NCBI GenBank assembly: GCA_965223405.1
Contig: CBDCWO010000006.1
Span: forward strand, 744,001-808,000
Length of the DNA: 64,000 bases
Source of the DNA: CBDCWO01 sp965223405
GTDB lineage: Bacteria > Bacteroidota > Bacteroidia > Chitinophagales > Saprospiraceae
Direction of reading: 5' to 3'
Both the position numbers and the translations under genes were made by a program. The first letter of the stretch is position 1. Every line of letters begins with the position of its first letter. The notes below the pieces were generated by a model. That model searched no databases, was not told where the DNA came from, and worked only from the letters and a program-made list of their open reading frames with translations. Shown here piece by piece: positions 17,405-28,100 of the stretch.

Positions 17405-18586
17405 ATGTTTACAAAATTTTTTAAATTAAAATGTATCCTACCAGCTCTATGTATATTAATTATAAGTAGTTGTCAAAAAGATAATCTGGATACATACAAT
17501 GAATCCAGTGTGGATTATTACCAATTAGATCTGCGTGAAGAATTAGGTGATCCGGATAGTACCCGCAGATGCTTTGAATGGGAATATCCGGTAACTTTAA
17601 TCCTAGCAGAAGGAAATGAAGTTGAGGTAAATGATAAGGAAGAATATTTGTCTGTTCTTAAAGAATGGAGAGATGGGCATTCTAATGTATTCAGACATCC
17701 GAAAATTAAACTACCGGTCAATGTCATTCTAAAAAATGGTGAGACAAAAACCATCGAAAGAGCTATCGGATTGATTAAGTTGCTGAAACGTTGTGCACCT
17801 TGCAAACCCTGTCGTGGGCAAATTATCAGGTCCTGCTTCAAGCCTGTTTTCCCCATAGTAGTCACATTCAATGATACCATGATGGTGCAGTATGACACAC
17901 CCGAAGATTTGAAACAAGGTATAGCGGATTGGAGAGCAGCGAATCCGGATTCATCCGGACGACCAGCTTTTGAGTTTCCCTATGATGTTGAATTGCAGGA
18001 TGGAACCGTGGTCACAGTATATAGTGATGAAGATGTCAAGGAAATTATGAAAGATTGTATTAAAAACCGTCCTCATGGACCTTGCATTGAAATGGTATTC
18101 CCGGTAACCTTGAATTACCCCGATGGCACCAGCGAACAAATAGATGACAAGGAAGCATTGCACCAGGCAATTGAAGACTGGAAAGCTACGACTACAGATA
18201 GTACCTCACGACCGCAGGTTGAATTCCCTTATGATGTAGTATTGCCAAATGGCGAAGTGATTACAGTGACCAATGCAGAAGAAGTAAAGGAATTAATCCA
18301 GAAATGCCGCATAGCGAGAGCTCATTTACCAGCTATCCTGAATAATAATTGTTTTAGAATTGCATTCCCGGTAGCCCTACAAATTCCTGGTGGCTCCAAA
18401 GTACGAGTTGACAATATTGAAGAATATCTAAAGGTGATGAAAAAATGGATCGTTGAGCACCCGTTTTCTCGTAAGCAACCTCATATTGTATTTCCAATTT
18501 CAGTCATATTTAAAGACAGTGGCGACAAAGTCCCGGTACGATCGGCCAATGGACTAAGAATAGTCTTTGAATCTTGCAAGAAGTAA
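17405..18586 (+). CDS. Lipoprotein with four cysteine-bounded 75-residue repeats (393 aa)
   Basis: A signal peptide ends in the lipobox IISSC23, so the protein is a lipoprotein. The rest consists of four tandem repeats, C56-C130, C144-C218, C227-C301 and C316-C391, each 75-76 residues and each starting and ending with cysteine. The shared pattern is C-hydrophobic-FPV-beta strand, a D-rich turn, an EE/ED helix ending in W, RP or HP, then FPYDV-strand, NGE turn, T-V-strand, helix and C. It suggests a small alpha-beta domain closed by one disulfide. I do not recognise a function; similar repeat proteins are annotated as hypothetical in marine Bacteroidota. It is divergent from the ECF sigma operon. 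Confidence 0.85.
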   Translation: MFTKFFKLKCILPALCILIISSCQKDNLDTYNESSVDYYQLDLREELGDPDSTRRCFEWEYPVTLILAEGNEVEVNDKEEYLSVLKEWRDGHSNVFRHPKIKLPVNVILKNGETKTIERAIGLIKLLKRCAPCKPCRGQIIRSCFKPVFPIVVTFNDTMMVQYDTPEDLKQGIADWRAANPDSSGRPAFEFPYDVELQDGTVVTVYSDEDVKEIMKDCIKNRPHGPCIEMVFPVTLNYPDGTSEQIDDKEALHQAIEDWKATTTDSTSRPQVEFPYDVVLPNGEVITVTNAEEVKELIQKCRIARAHLPAILNNNCFRIAFPVALQIPGGSKVRVDNIEEYLKVMKKWIVEHPFSRKQPHIVFPISVIFKDSGDKVPVRSANGLRIVFESCKK

Positions 18587-18610
18587 ATATAATTTCAGAG
18601 GTTCTCGAAT

Positions 18611-18645
18611 AAAAGCACTTCCATCTAGGTGGAGGTGCTTTTTTA
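18611..18645. terminator. Rho-independent terminator after the repeat lipoprotein
   Basis: AAAAGCACTTCCA (18611-18623) pairs with TGGAGGTGCTTTT (18630-18642) with one G-U pair and a 6-nt loop, followed by T residues. The A-rich left arm also gives a T run on the minus strand, so it could serve the convergent aquaporin gene as well. Confidence 0.85.
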
Positions 18646-18740
18646 TATGTTTTACCCGATTCGATTTCGCCCGATTCATTTTCGATTTGTAAATCCTCCT
18701 TTTTAGGTACATCAAGATCCCAATCCGTGGTAGAGATCCA

Positions 18741-19472
18741 CTACAAAACTAAAAACAAGCCGGCCGCTATGGCAGCTCCAGCCACAGGTCCTAAAATAGG
18801 AATCCAACTGTAATGCCACTCAGAAGTACCTTTATCGGGAACCGGCAGTAATTGATGCATAATTCGCGGCCCTAAATCTCTAGCCGGATTGATCGCATAT
18901 CCGGTGGTCCCACCCAAACACAACCCAATCACCCATACCACAAGTCCTACTGGTAAGGCTCCCAGTGATCCTAATCCCACAGGCACTGCAGGATCGGCTG
19001 GCACCAAATTTGGACCGGTAACATAAAGTACTGCAAAAACTAAAACGAAAGTTCCAATGGCCTCCGAAAAAAAGTTCGAAGCAGAATTATAAATTGCCGG
19101 ACTAGTACAAAACGTCGCCAGTTTAAGGTTTTGGTCTGGTGTCTCACGATAATGATCCCTATACATCAGGAATACTAAAGCAGCCCCCAAACCGGCACCA
19201 ATCATTTGTGCAACTACATAATTGGCAACCGAAGTCCAAGCAAATTTCCCTGCCAGAGCCAGTCCAACCGTAACAGCCGGATTTAAATGTGCTCCACTAT
19301 AATCCATGGTAATAAACACAGCAGTAAAAACAGCGAGCCCCCAAGCCGTAGTGATTACTAACCATCCGGAATTGTTTCCTTTGGTTTTGTTTAACACCAC
19401 ATTAGCGACTACCCCATTCCCAAGTAAGATTAATATAAACGTTCCAAGTATTTCAGCTACAAATGGTGTCAT
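18741..19472 (-). CDS. MIP-family channel, aquaglyceroporin (GlpF-like, 243 aa)
   Basis: Six membrane helices and two half-helix pore loops are present, each with an NPA motif: N64-P-A (GAHLNPAVTVG) and N195-P-A (GYAINPARDLGPR). The residue after the second NPAR is D199, the mark of glycerol-conducting rather than water-only channels. It is of usual length. It stands alone on the minus strand with no glpK or glpD nearby. It probably passes glycerol or other small uncharged solutes through the inner membrane. Confidence 0.9.
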   Translation of the reverse strand: MTPFVAEILGTFILILLGNGVVANVVLNKTKGNNSGWLVITTAWGLAVFTAVFITMDYSGAHLNPAVTVGLALAGKFAWTSVANYVVAQMIGAGLGAALVFLMYRDHYRETPDQNLKLATFCTSPAIYNSASNFFSEAIGTFVLVFAVLYVTGPNLVPADPAVPVGLGSLGALPVGLVVWVIGLCLGGTTGYAINPARDLGPRIMHQLLPVPDKGTSEWHYSWIPILGPVAGAAIAAGLFLVL

Positions 19473-19854
19473 ATCGTTTTAGTTTTCTAAGTATTAAAAA
19501 TTATTATTCGCTAAAGTAAATCCATTAAAATCCAGGGTAATATGGTCTTTGAACTAAAATCTAAAGTCAGTTTATCGCTTGCTACACCTCGATCTATTCA
19601 AATAAGCCCAAAATATAGTGAAATAGAAGCATAGAATAGTGAAAACCTACCCTAAAAACATGCAATCGTGTTTCGGTATGGAATTTGATTAATAATAAAT
19701 TCTTGAAGATCCGGAATATGTTTTCTGACCTTTAAGTGACCAACGATCATCTTGAACGTCACAATAGTACTCGGGAATTGCTCGTAGTACTTCTCAATTC
19801 CTGAAAACCTTGAGATACACAAAAAATAAAGTATAGGTCAAAACGAGTCGAATA
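19473..19854. other. Intergenic gap upstream of the aquaporin gene
   Basis: About 380 bp separate the aquaporin start from the terminator of the amidohydrolase gene. The only structures I see are a weak inverted repeat, GGAATTG/CAATTCC, near 19775-19802 and two AGTACT hexamers within it. No coding remnant is recognised. Confidence 0.3.
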
Positions 19855-19884
19855 AAAATGGTCACTGCAAAGTGGCCATTTTTT
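19855..19884. terminator. Bidirectional terminator after the amidohydrolase gene
   Basis: AAAATGGTCACT (19855-19866) pairs with AGTGGCCATTTT (19871-19882) with one G-U pair and a GCAA tetraloop. T residues follow on the plus strand, and an A-rich left flank gives a T-rich run on the minus strand. It lies 18 bp past the end of the minus-strand amidohydrolase gene. Confidence 0.85.
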
Positions 19885-19901
19885 GTGGCTCTTGAAATTA
19901 C

Positions 19902-21269
19902 CTATCGCTCGTATTTCTTAGCTATTGTTTCCAGTTGAGAATCAATGAATTCTTTGTTCAACCATCTACCCCTGACCATAACTCCGGATATCTTAGCCAT
20001 ATTGGCAATATCTTCCAGAGGGTTTCCTTCAATGAGTATCAAGTCGGCAATTGCACCTGAGGTGATCTCTCCAAATTTTCCGGTATGCCCAAAAAATATT
20101 GCCGGATTCCTGGTTCCGGCCAGTAACACATCCCGGGGGGGAATTCCGGCGTCAACCATTGACTGCATTTCATGTTGAATAGAAAAGCCGGGAACATTCA
20201 TTACTTGCGGGGCATCAGAACCTAATAAAAATCCTACCCCTGCCTGATGCAAAGCTCGCATGATGGCCTGTCGAATAAAAAGGAACTTGCGATATTTTTC
20301 TTCTGAATATTCCGGATTGTTAAGCATCGTTGTTTTGCTTTGACTCCAGGCGTATCTGGTACGGGGTGAGATATACTGCATCTCATTCGCCAGCATCATT
20401 TTGGCTGGTGGTTCCGGAGATATCCACCGGGTAAACAAACTCTGAGTAGGCACAACCCATACTCCTTGCCGTGCAGTATATTCTGCTAATTCCTTCAGCC
20501 TGCCAAGGTCTACCTGGTCCGTGAAGTTGAATCCAAAGAACCCTCCTTTTTGAATATCTACTTCCGCCGAGGCTGGAACCAAACCCTCCAGAAATCCATC
20601 CAGATGATCAATGCTCGCATATTGCGCTTTTAGTGCATTATTGATTCCAACCAGAGTGGAGACATGTCCACTAAACGGTATGTCTACATCTTTCGCAGTT
20701 TCTACCAATGACTCAAAAACATCCAACTTAATACCCGGGTGGAGTTTTAGAAAATCATATCCATCATTTTTGTAGGATCTTACCTTGCTAATAGCGGTTT
20801 TGACATCGGGTATTGTATTACCATTCAGAGATGGACTTGAGGTAATGATTCTTGGACTCAGAATCGATTCCCCAGCCACCATTTCCTGCAATTCCAAATG
20901 ATAAGGATTTCCAAGCATCCCTCTGATGGTAGTGATACCGTTTGATAGATATAAAAACAAAGTCTCCTTCACGAGGGTATCATTCCCATTCCTGGCAACC
21001 GGAATGTGTGCATGCATTTCCGCAATCCCTGGAACCAGGTATTTACTTTTTCCATTAATGACCATAAGTTCACGATTAACTCTCTCTTCCTCTGTAGGCC
21101 CGATGTAAGCAATCTCACCCTCATCAACGATAACCATATGATCCAGCAGTATTTTTCCTTTTTCCACATCTACGACATTGACATGAATAAAAGCTACCGG
21201 TTGAGTTTGTGCAAAAAATACATTCGGTAGAAGTAGGATTAGCAGGTATTGAAATAATCGGAACATCAT
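19902..21269 (-). CDS. Secreted imidazolonepropionase-like amidohydrolase (455 aa)
   Basis: A signal peptide (residues 1-20, ending FFAQ) is followed by a small beta domain and a TIM-barrel metal hydrolase. Metal-site motifs are EMH86AH88IP, the carboxylated-lysine-like LKLHPG (near 188), GHVS (near 212), DHLDG (near 230) and GSDAP (near 360). The C-terminus returns to the beta domain (GAIADLILIEGNPL). The family includes prolidase-like and imidazolonepropionase-like enzymes; the substrate cannot be deduced. A secreted form suggests a periplasmic peptide or cyclic amide hydrolase. Nothing in the flanks indicates an operon. Confidence 0.85.
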   Translation of the reverse strand: MMFRLFQYLLILLLPNVFFAQTQPVAFIHVNVVDVEKGKILLDHMVIVDEGEIAYIGPTEEERVNRELMVINGKSKYLVPGIAEMHAHIPVARNGNDTLVKETLFLYLSNGITTIRGMLGNPYHLELQEMVAGESILSPRIITSSPSLNGNTIPDVKTAISKVRSYKNDGYDFLKLHPGIKLDVFESLVETAKDVDIPFSGHVSTLVGINNALKAQYASIDHLDGFLEGLVPASAEVDIQKGGFFGFNFTDQVDLGRLKELAEYTARQGVWVVPTQSLFTRWISPEPPAKMMLANEMQYISPRTRYAWSQSKTTMLNNPEYSEEKYRKFLFIRQAIMRALHQAGVGFLLGSDAPQVMNVPGFSIQHEMQSMVDAGIPPRDVLLAGTRNPAIFFGHTGKFGEITSGAIADLILIEGNPLEDIANMAKISGVMVRGRWLNKEFIDSQLETIAKKYER

Positions 21270-21391
21270 TTTGTCATTTTGGTATTAAATAAAGTTGCAT
21301 TTTGGGCACCTATCAGATCTATTCTAGTATAAAACAAAATCATTAGTAAGGTTTATTTTCTATCATTTAAACTAATTTCTAATGTGAAGGA

Positions 21392-22618
21392 TTAATTCTC
21401 CTGCCAAAGCTCCAGCATATCTACAATCCGTATGCCCAGGACCCCGGATAATAGCTGATTCAAACCACTTCCATCACCCTCAAAGTGAAAAGAAGATTGT
21501 ATATGAGTGATGGAATCTCCAGGAACCAATTCTGCACCAGGTGAAGAGCTCTCCAGCTCATAGAAAGGACCTAGTTGTCCACCTCCTTCCAAAGGTCCGT
21601 CGTTGTAAAAATTAACCACATCCCCTCGATAAGGTTGCTGATCGATTCCCCACCGACTATTGACATATTTAGCATCGCGATCAATTGGTTCAAACAAAGT
21701 AAATGTCAGAATTTTTGCTTGCCAATCATAACTGGCCATGAGAGGTGTTGATCTTTCCGGAGATATCCCAATTTTATACCTCATTTTGCCATCTGCTTTG
21801 AGAAATAGGATATTGTCTTTTATCCGAAAACTCTCCTTGGGTAAGGCATTAAAGTAGTCATCCGTAAATATCGGTTTTCCGACTAATGAATCTCCCTCTT
21901 CAAAAGGTATCATGACATAATTATCATCCGAAGAATTCAACATGCTCAACAACCAAATTGAAAGCAAACCACTTTCTGAAATCCAAGGTTGATCACTTTT
22001 ATTATATAAGATGTTTTTTGATTGATAACCCACCCCATAGACATCAGGCGGAGTCTCTACCTGAAGTAAATGTTCTATCTCTCTGCGATTTAATAATGTA
22101 ATCTGCCTGGAGATACTACCCCGAAACTCAAAGCCTGAATAATTTTCTAAAATAAACTCTTTGCCAACTTTTAAGGAGTTTTTAGCTTTTGTTGCCACGT
22201 TAAAAGGATCGGTATCAATAAGTGATGGTACTTGCCAGTGTGTAAATAATTGTTCTTTCCCTGGCGGAAAATAAATACTAAATGGTCCTCCTTCGGGTCC
22301 AAACCAAAGTCGCTCTTCACCTCCGATAATATGAATTTGATTCTGGATGGTGTCGGCCTGGATCAATCCATAATTCAACCATCCAAAGGAAGTTCCAGCT
22401 TTACCTAAAGCGGTCGAGGTCATCACTCTTCCCTGATAGGCCGGTGAGATTAATAGGCATGCTGTGCTGTCCGCATTGCATAATTTTACCAATGTAGGGT
22501 CATATTGTGAAAGTAATTCCTCATCATAGCCAAATTGGCCCTGCTGATAGATTATTTGTTTTTTACAACTCGGTAAAATTACCGCCCCCATCAGTATCGC
22601 AACAATAAAAAGCTTCAT
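21392..22618 (-). CDS. Uncharacterised lipoprotein (DUF6786-like, 408 aa)
   Basis: The lipoprotein signal MKLFIVAILMGAVILPSCKK fits a start at ATG 22618 better than the longer frame from 22636. The mature part is rich in beta strands, with GGEERLWFGPEGGPFSIYFPPGKEQ, YQGRVMTST and SWGW-like segments. These recall the DUF6786 family of Bacteroidota and, more loosely, the galactose-mutarotase fold. No catalytic residues can be assigned. It stands alone between the amidohydrolase and the divergent decarboxylase. Confidence 0.7.
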   Translation of the reverse strand: MKLFIVAILMGAVILPSCKKQIIYQQGQFGYDEELLSQYDPTLVKLCNADSTACLLISPAYQGRVMTSTALGKAGTSFGWLNYGLIQADTIQNQIHIIGGEERLWFGPEGGPFSIYFPPGKEQLFTHWQVPSLIDTDPFNVATKAKNSLKVGKEFILENYSGFEFRGSISRQITLLNRREIEHLLQVETPPDVYGVGYQSKNILYNKSDQPWISESGLLSIWLLSMLNSSDDNYVMIPFEEGDSLVGKPIFTDDYFNALPKESFRIKDNILFLKADGKMRYKIGISPERSTPLMASYDWQAKILTFTLFEPIDRDAKYVNSRWGIDQQPYRGDVVNFYNDGPLEGGGQLGPFYELESSSPGAELVPGDSITHIQSSFHFEGDGSGLNQLLSGVLGIRIVDMLELWQEN

Positions 22619-22859
22619 TCCATTTTGATCATACATATCTTAACTGTTGTAGTCTTTGGTGAAAATATAAATAATAGGCGACAAATCCTCTATAAATAAG
22701 CCTTGACTAAGTCACGAATGGATGTATCCAGGTAGATCCATTCTGAGTGGATAAATAATATCAGGATTTTTGTCAATACATCATCTATGATTTAGAAGTC
22801 GTTTAAAAAAACTTATTAGGAGAATTTATTACTTTGCACGTTTTGAAAACAAATTATCA

Positions 22860-24314
22860 ATGAATTTGGATTTCTCCCCGGGTGATTTTCAACAATTACT
22901 ACAGCAAGCTCTTGACATTATATTGAACTGGCATCATAATCATTTGAGAGACTCCTCAATTTACCAAAATTTTACACCGTCACAAATACAACAGCGATTT
23001 GATCAACCTCTCCCTGAAACCGGACTCCCACCCAAGGAGCTATTGAACACACTTGCAAAATCTCTAATTGAAACAGCTAATTATAATCCCAGTCCCAATT
23101 ACTATGGTTATATCACCGGGGGAGGCAACCAAATCTCAATCATTGCCGAAATCCTGAAAAATGCATTGAATCAAAACAATCTTAAATGGCACAGTGCCCC
23201 GGGTAATTCAGAAATCGAAAAAATAGTAATCCGGTGGATCTGTTCATTCCTCGGATATCCAAAAAATGCAGGAGGTGTCCTCGTGAGTGGTGGAAGTGTG
23301 GCCAACTTCTTAAGTCTTGCCGTAATGCGAAAAGCAAAAACCCATGTCGACGTTAGCGAAACAGGATTATACCATCGGCAACCAATTACCATTTACGTCT
23401 CAGCGCAAGGACATTCGAGCATTGATAAAGCCATAGACATGTTGGGGCTGGGAAAACAGTATCTCCGCAAAATACCTGTAAACCAACATTTCCAAATTGA
23501 TACGGACCTATTAATTAATCAAATCGAACAGGACATCCGAAGTGACCTGGTTCCGGCTTGTATAATTGGCATTGCCGGAACTACTAATTCGGGAGCTGTC
23601 GATCCTCTGGCTGAATTGGGTCTTATCGCCCAAAAATATAATTGTTGGTATATGGTGGATGGAGCCTATGGATTACCAGGTGCAGGGGTACCTGAGTTAT
23701 CCTTCCAATTCCAAGGATTCGAAATGGCCGATTCGTTACTTATCAATCCGCATAAATGGTTTTACGTGCCCTTCGAAGCTTCGTGCCTCATAGTGAAGGA
23801 TAAAAGTCAACTGAAAAACACCTTCAGTCTGATCCCTGATTACTTGCAGGCAGGAGTTAATGAAAGCGATCGTGAGGATCTCATGGATTACAATCTACAG
23901 TTAACCAAGGATTTTAAAGCTTTAAAGATCTATATGACCTTTAAGGTCTATGGTGCCGATCGCTTGCGAAAAGCCATTTTGAATGATGTACGGACGGCAC
24001 AATATGCTCAGACTATCATCGATCAAAGTAATGATTTTGAATTGTTGGCACCTGTACCGCTTTCGATCGTTTGTTTCCGCTATCTGGGTCCTTCAAACAC
24101 CAATCGAGAAGCTCAATTTTTAGATCATCTCAATGAGAAACTTTTATCTGCTATCGAAGAAGACGGAAGAATCTTTTTTGCCGGCACCAAAATCAAGGGT
24201 CGTACTGCATTGAGAATAAATTGTACCAACCATCGCCGCACCAATGAGGATATTGACTATTTATTTCAGGTGTTAAGAGAATTGGGAACGGATCTCGTGA
24301 ATACTATTTATTGA
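22860..24314 (+). CDS. Group II PLP-dependent decarboxylase, aromatic-amino-acid type (484 aa)
   Basis: PLP-fold signatures are clear: GGSVANFLSLAVMR (144-157), SAQGH185SSIDKA with the ring-stacking histidine, GIAGTTNSGAVDPL, VDGAYG with D267 contacting the pyridine nitrogen, and INPHK299WFYVPFEAS with the Schiff-base lysine. The N-terminal NYNPSPNYYGYITGGGNQ fits the group II family of aromatic-L-amino-acid, tyrosine and glutamate decarboxylases. The substrate is uncertain. It is a single gene with a near-consensus -7 box, TTACTTTG (22829-22836), and it converges with the Fpg gene. Confidence 0.88.
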   Translation: MNLDFSPGDFQQLLQQALDIILNWHHNHLRDSSIYQNFTPSQIQQRFDQPLPETGLPPKELLNTLAKSLIETANYNPSPNYYGYITGGGNQISIIAEILKNALNQNNLKWHSAPGNSEIEKIVIRWICSFLGYPKNAGGVLVSGGSVANFLSLAVMRKAKTHVDVSETGLYHRQPITIYVSAQGHSSIDKAIDMLGLGKQYLRKIPVNQHFQIDTDLLINQIEQDIRSDLVPACIIGIAGTTNSGAVDPLAELGLIAQKYNCWYMVDGAYGLPGAGVPELSFQFQGFEMADSLLINPHKWFYVPFEASCLIVKDKSQLKNTFSLIPDYLQAGVNESDREDLMDYNLQLTKDFKALKIYMTFKVYGADRLRKAILNDVRTAQYAQTIIDQSNDFELLAPVPLSIVCFRYLGPSNTNREAQFLDHLNEKLLSAIEEDGRIFFAGTKIKGRTALRINCTNHRRTNEDIDYLFQVLRELGTDLVNTIY

Positions 24315-24366
24315 TCTTATTTTGAATCTTTTTTTCAAGGGTGTCCAGAGTTTTCCAAGGTATCAT

Positions 24367-25155
24367 TTAATACCGTTTTTGCCAACCATCAACAAAGTAG
24401 GTAGTTCGGCCTGCAATGGTCGCCTTCTTCACAATACCCTTACCTTCAGGCCCTGCACTTCCGGCTTGGCGCCATTTCCAAAACCAATCATCCGGATATA
24501 CCTGGTAATACGCATCTTGATCACATGCCCACTGCAGGATTTCCTGCATTTTCTGATGGATCAACACTAGAAGTTTTTTACTTAAATATTTTACCTGAGA
24601 AGCCGGGTGGACTTTACATTGATAACAAATTTCATCCGCATATAAATTGCCTATCCCTGCTAGATTAGACTGGTTTAGCAAAAATGATTTCAAATTCACC
24701 TTCTTATTATGGATCCTTTCCAGAAATTCTTGTTGAGTTATTCTTAAGGCATCGGGGCCGAGTTTGATCTGACGGATGTAATCCTGCAAGCTTTCCAAAT
24801 GAAGAATTCGGGCAAATTTACGCGGATCATTAAATCCCAGGTAGCGGTTATCAGATAAATAGAACCGAAACCTTTCATGTCGCGGCTGGTCTTCTGGTTC
24901 ATTATAATAACAAATATCACCGGTCATACCTAAATGGAGCAACAAATGGCAACCATTGTCAAGACCGGCAAATAAGAATTTTCCCTGCCGGTACGTACTG
25001 ATAAATGATCGATCGGTGAGTACTGTAATAAATTCATCCGGATCAAGATTTCGCAATATTTTTCCGTCATGAACTACTATCTCCTTGATTTTACGATCCA
25101 GAGCTTCACTCTCAAAAATTTTTTGTACCGTATTGACTTCTGGCAACTCGGGCAT
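24367..25155 (-). CDS. Fpg/Nei-family DNA glycosylase with a zincless finger (262 aa)
   Basis: The N-terminus MPELPEVNTV gives catalytic P2 and E3, with K59 in RQGKF, HLGMTGD, DPRKF and the helix-two-turn-helix QSNLAGIGNLYADEICY (162-178). These mark a formamidopyrimidine/endonuclease VIII family base-excision enzyme. The C-terminal finger (about 222-262) keeps IAGR250TTYFV and WQKR but has none of the four zinc cysteines, so it is a zincless finger of the type seen in NEIL1 and plant or viral Fpg proteins. It starts 7 bp after the BNR protein gene in the same direction. Confidence 0.9.
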   Translation of the reverse strand: MPELPEVNTVQKIFESEALDRKIKEIVVHDGKILRNLDPDEFITVLTDRSFISTYRQGKFLFAGLDNGCHLLLHLGMTGDICYYNEPEDQPRHERFRFYLSDNRYLGFNDPRKFARILHLESLQDYIRQIKLGPDALRITQQEFLERIHNKKVNLKSFLLNQSNLAGIGNLYADEICYQCKVHPASQVKYLSKKLLVLIHQKMQEILQWACDQDAYYQVYPDDWFWKWRQAGSAGPEGKGIVKKATIAGRTTYFVDGWQKRY

Positions 25156-25162
25156 GGTCAGA

Positions 25163-28100
25163 TCATTTTATGTGAATGAATGGAACTTCCGCCTCTTTGA
25201 TTTTTTGATTGAATTCAGACAATTTTTCTCCTATCAACTCCATGATAATCTGTCTGACTTCTTCCCAATTTGCTAACATTTCCCGAGCCCTTTCCTTCTG
25301 CCCATAGGTCAAAGGAGGATCTGCTCCATCTATAGTCGATTCAATATGTTTAATCTTCGCATCCAATTGATTTGGAAAATTGATCACATCCTGGAAAGTT
25401 TTTTGTTTGCGCTGAACCAGCTTTCCATCCAGACTATCAATTATGCGAATTAGATCTTTTCCCCCTTGAATAAGTGTGAAATCAATTTCCTTTCTCTTTA
25501 TCAATTGACTTATCTGAGCTTTCACTTGCTGCATTTCCAGCAGTTTCTTATAAAGTAAAGTACCGGCTGAATGGAGGGTATCCAGATACCAGGTTTTTTC
25601 ATCAAAATCCTCTTCACTTTGCTTTTTACGAGGATCCGGTAGTATGCTAAAGTTGTGGGAAATGCTATCCTTTCCTAATATCACGGTTACCTGATAGCCA
25701 CCGGGTGTTACTCTCGGACCCGAATTACCTCCAAGTGTCATCAATCCCTTTATTTGATGTTTATTGGGTTTACGCAGGTTCCAGACGAATTTATTCAAGC
25801 CCTTTTTCCTGATTATATTGTCAGCAGGCAATTTGGCATTTTCCTCATATACCCTTAGCACATCTCCAGTCGATTTTTGCAATCGAATTTTCATTTTCAG
25901 GGAATCATTTTCCGAGGGATTATAAAAGTACAAAGACAATCCAAAGTCCGGATTCGAGCCCATTGTACTAGATTTTACCTTAGGGCCACCGAATAGAATG
26001 GGATCTCTCGGTTGATAAACTGCAAAAGAGATCTGATCATTGGATGGTTGGTAATTCCGGATTGGTGTCAAGTCATCAAGAATCCAGAATGCCCGTCCCT
26101 GGGTAGCAGCCAATAGATCACCATGGTGAACTTTAAGGTCCGTGATCGGCACGATAGGAAGATTCAACTGGAAACTATCCCAAACTTCCCCCTGGTCAAA
26201 TGAGATATAAAGTCCGGTTTCCGTTCCGGCATAAAGCAACCCTTTTTTCTCAGGATCTTCTCTGACTACTCGTACATGGGCTTCCATTCCAAATCCCTGA
26301 TTAGAGTGTAGCCAAGTTTTTCCATAATCTTTAGTAATGTATACATGGGGTGTAAAGTCATTAAATTTATATCGATTGAAAGCGACATATGCTGTGCCCT
26401 GATCATGTATGGAGAGATCGATCGAGTTTATCATACCTTCCTCCAGATCTCGTGGCGTTATATTGATCCAATCCTGACCTCCATTCCGGGTGATATGAAT
26501 CAAACCGTCATCGGTACCAACCCATAGGGTTTTAGGATCCCGTGGAGATTCGGCTACATACATAATAGTATGATAGACTTCGCCACCGGCACCTTCGGAA
26601 GTAATCGGACCACCACCCATTCCAATATGAGTAGAGTCGTTTTTGGTTAAATCCGGGCTAACCTCCTGCCAGCTAATCCCTCTATCAGTTGATTTAAGTA
26701 ATCTGTTTCCGGCATGGTAGATAACCTCTGGGTCATGCTGAGATACCAGGATCGGTGCATTCCAATTGAAGCGGTATTTCAAATCCTTTGCATTTTCTCC
26801 CAATCCTAAAAAAGGATAGGCCATCACATCTTTAGTCTGCTTCAAAACCATGTCGTATTCCGTAATAATGCCTTGATAGCAACCGGCATAAACCAGGCGC
26901 GGATCATCAGGATCAAAAGCACAAAAAGCACTTTCACAACCCCCTACCGAATGAAAATCCTGATTACGGATACCGGCATATTGGGTCTGTGAGGGTATAG
27001 CCACAGTCGAGTTGTCTTGCTGACCTCCGTACACCCAATAGGGGAATCGATTATCGGCATTGACACGATAAAACTGGGCTGTTGGCTGATTGGATTGTAT
27101 ACTCCAGGTTTTACCTCCATTGTACGAAATGTTAGCTCCTCCATCATTTCCGTTGATCACAATCGAGGGGTCTTCCGGATGAAACCAAAGTGCGTGATTA
27201 TCTCCATGAGGTGTCGCAATGGTCTTAAAACTTTTACCTCCGTCTCTTGATTCCAAATAAGGAGCATTTAATACCACCACATGATCCTCATCGTGAGGAT
27301 TGGCAAAGACATGCATGTAATACCACGATCGGGCACGCAGAATTCGGTCCCCATTGACCAATTGCCATTTTTTTCCGCCATTATCCGAGCGATACAATCC
27401 TCCTTTTTCTGCCTCGATGATCGCATAGACTCGTGAAGAGTTGGCTTTTGAAACCGAGATCCCAATTTTGCCCATAATATCTGCTGGCAAACCTTCTTCC
27501 AGCTTGGTCCAGGTATCGCCTCCATCTGTAGTCTTCCAAATACTGCTTCCTTTACCACCACTTACCACTTTCCAAGGCAATCTTTGATGCTGCCAAAATG
27601 CTGCATATAATATCCTTGGATTAGTGTAATCCATAGTCAAGTCGGAGGCACCAGTCGAGTCATTTACAAAAAGCACTTTTTCCCAGTTTTCTCCACCATC
27701 CTCAGAACGGTAAATCCCTCTCTCCGAAGTAGGCTGATAAGGACTACCCTGTACAGCTGCATAGACCAAATCCGGATTATCCGGATGCGATCTGATTTGG
27801 GATATCTGCCTGCTCTTGGGCAAACCCTTATGGGACCAGGTGGCCCCGGCATCAGTGGATTTATACACTCCATCGCCATGGGAAGTCATCACTCCCCTGA
27901 CCGGTGCTTCACCCATCCCGGCATAGATCACATTTGGATCCGAAAGGTTGACATCTAATGCACCTACCGAACCGGTTTTTACAAAACCATCAGAAATATT
28001 GGTGTAGGTTGCTCCCCCATCCTGAGTTTTCCAAATCCCCCCTCCTGTCGAACCAAAGTAAAATATGAGTGGATTTTGTACTACTCCACAAACCGTGGTA

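Noticed and set aside
19774..19802. GGAATTG/CAATTCC inverted repeat
   Set aside because: Seven-base arms with a long loop are expected by chance in AT-rich DNA.
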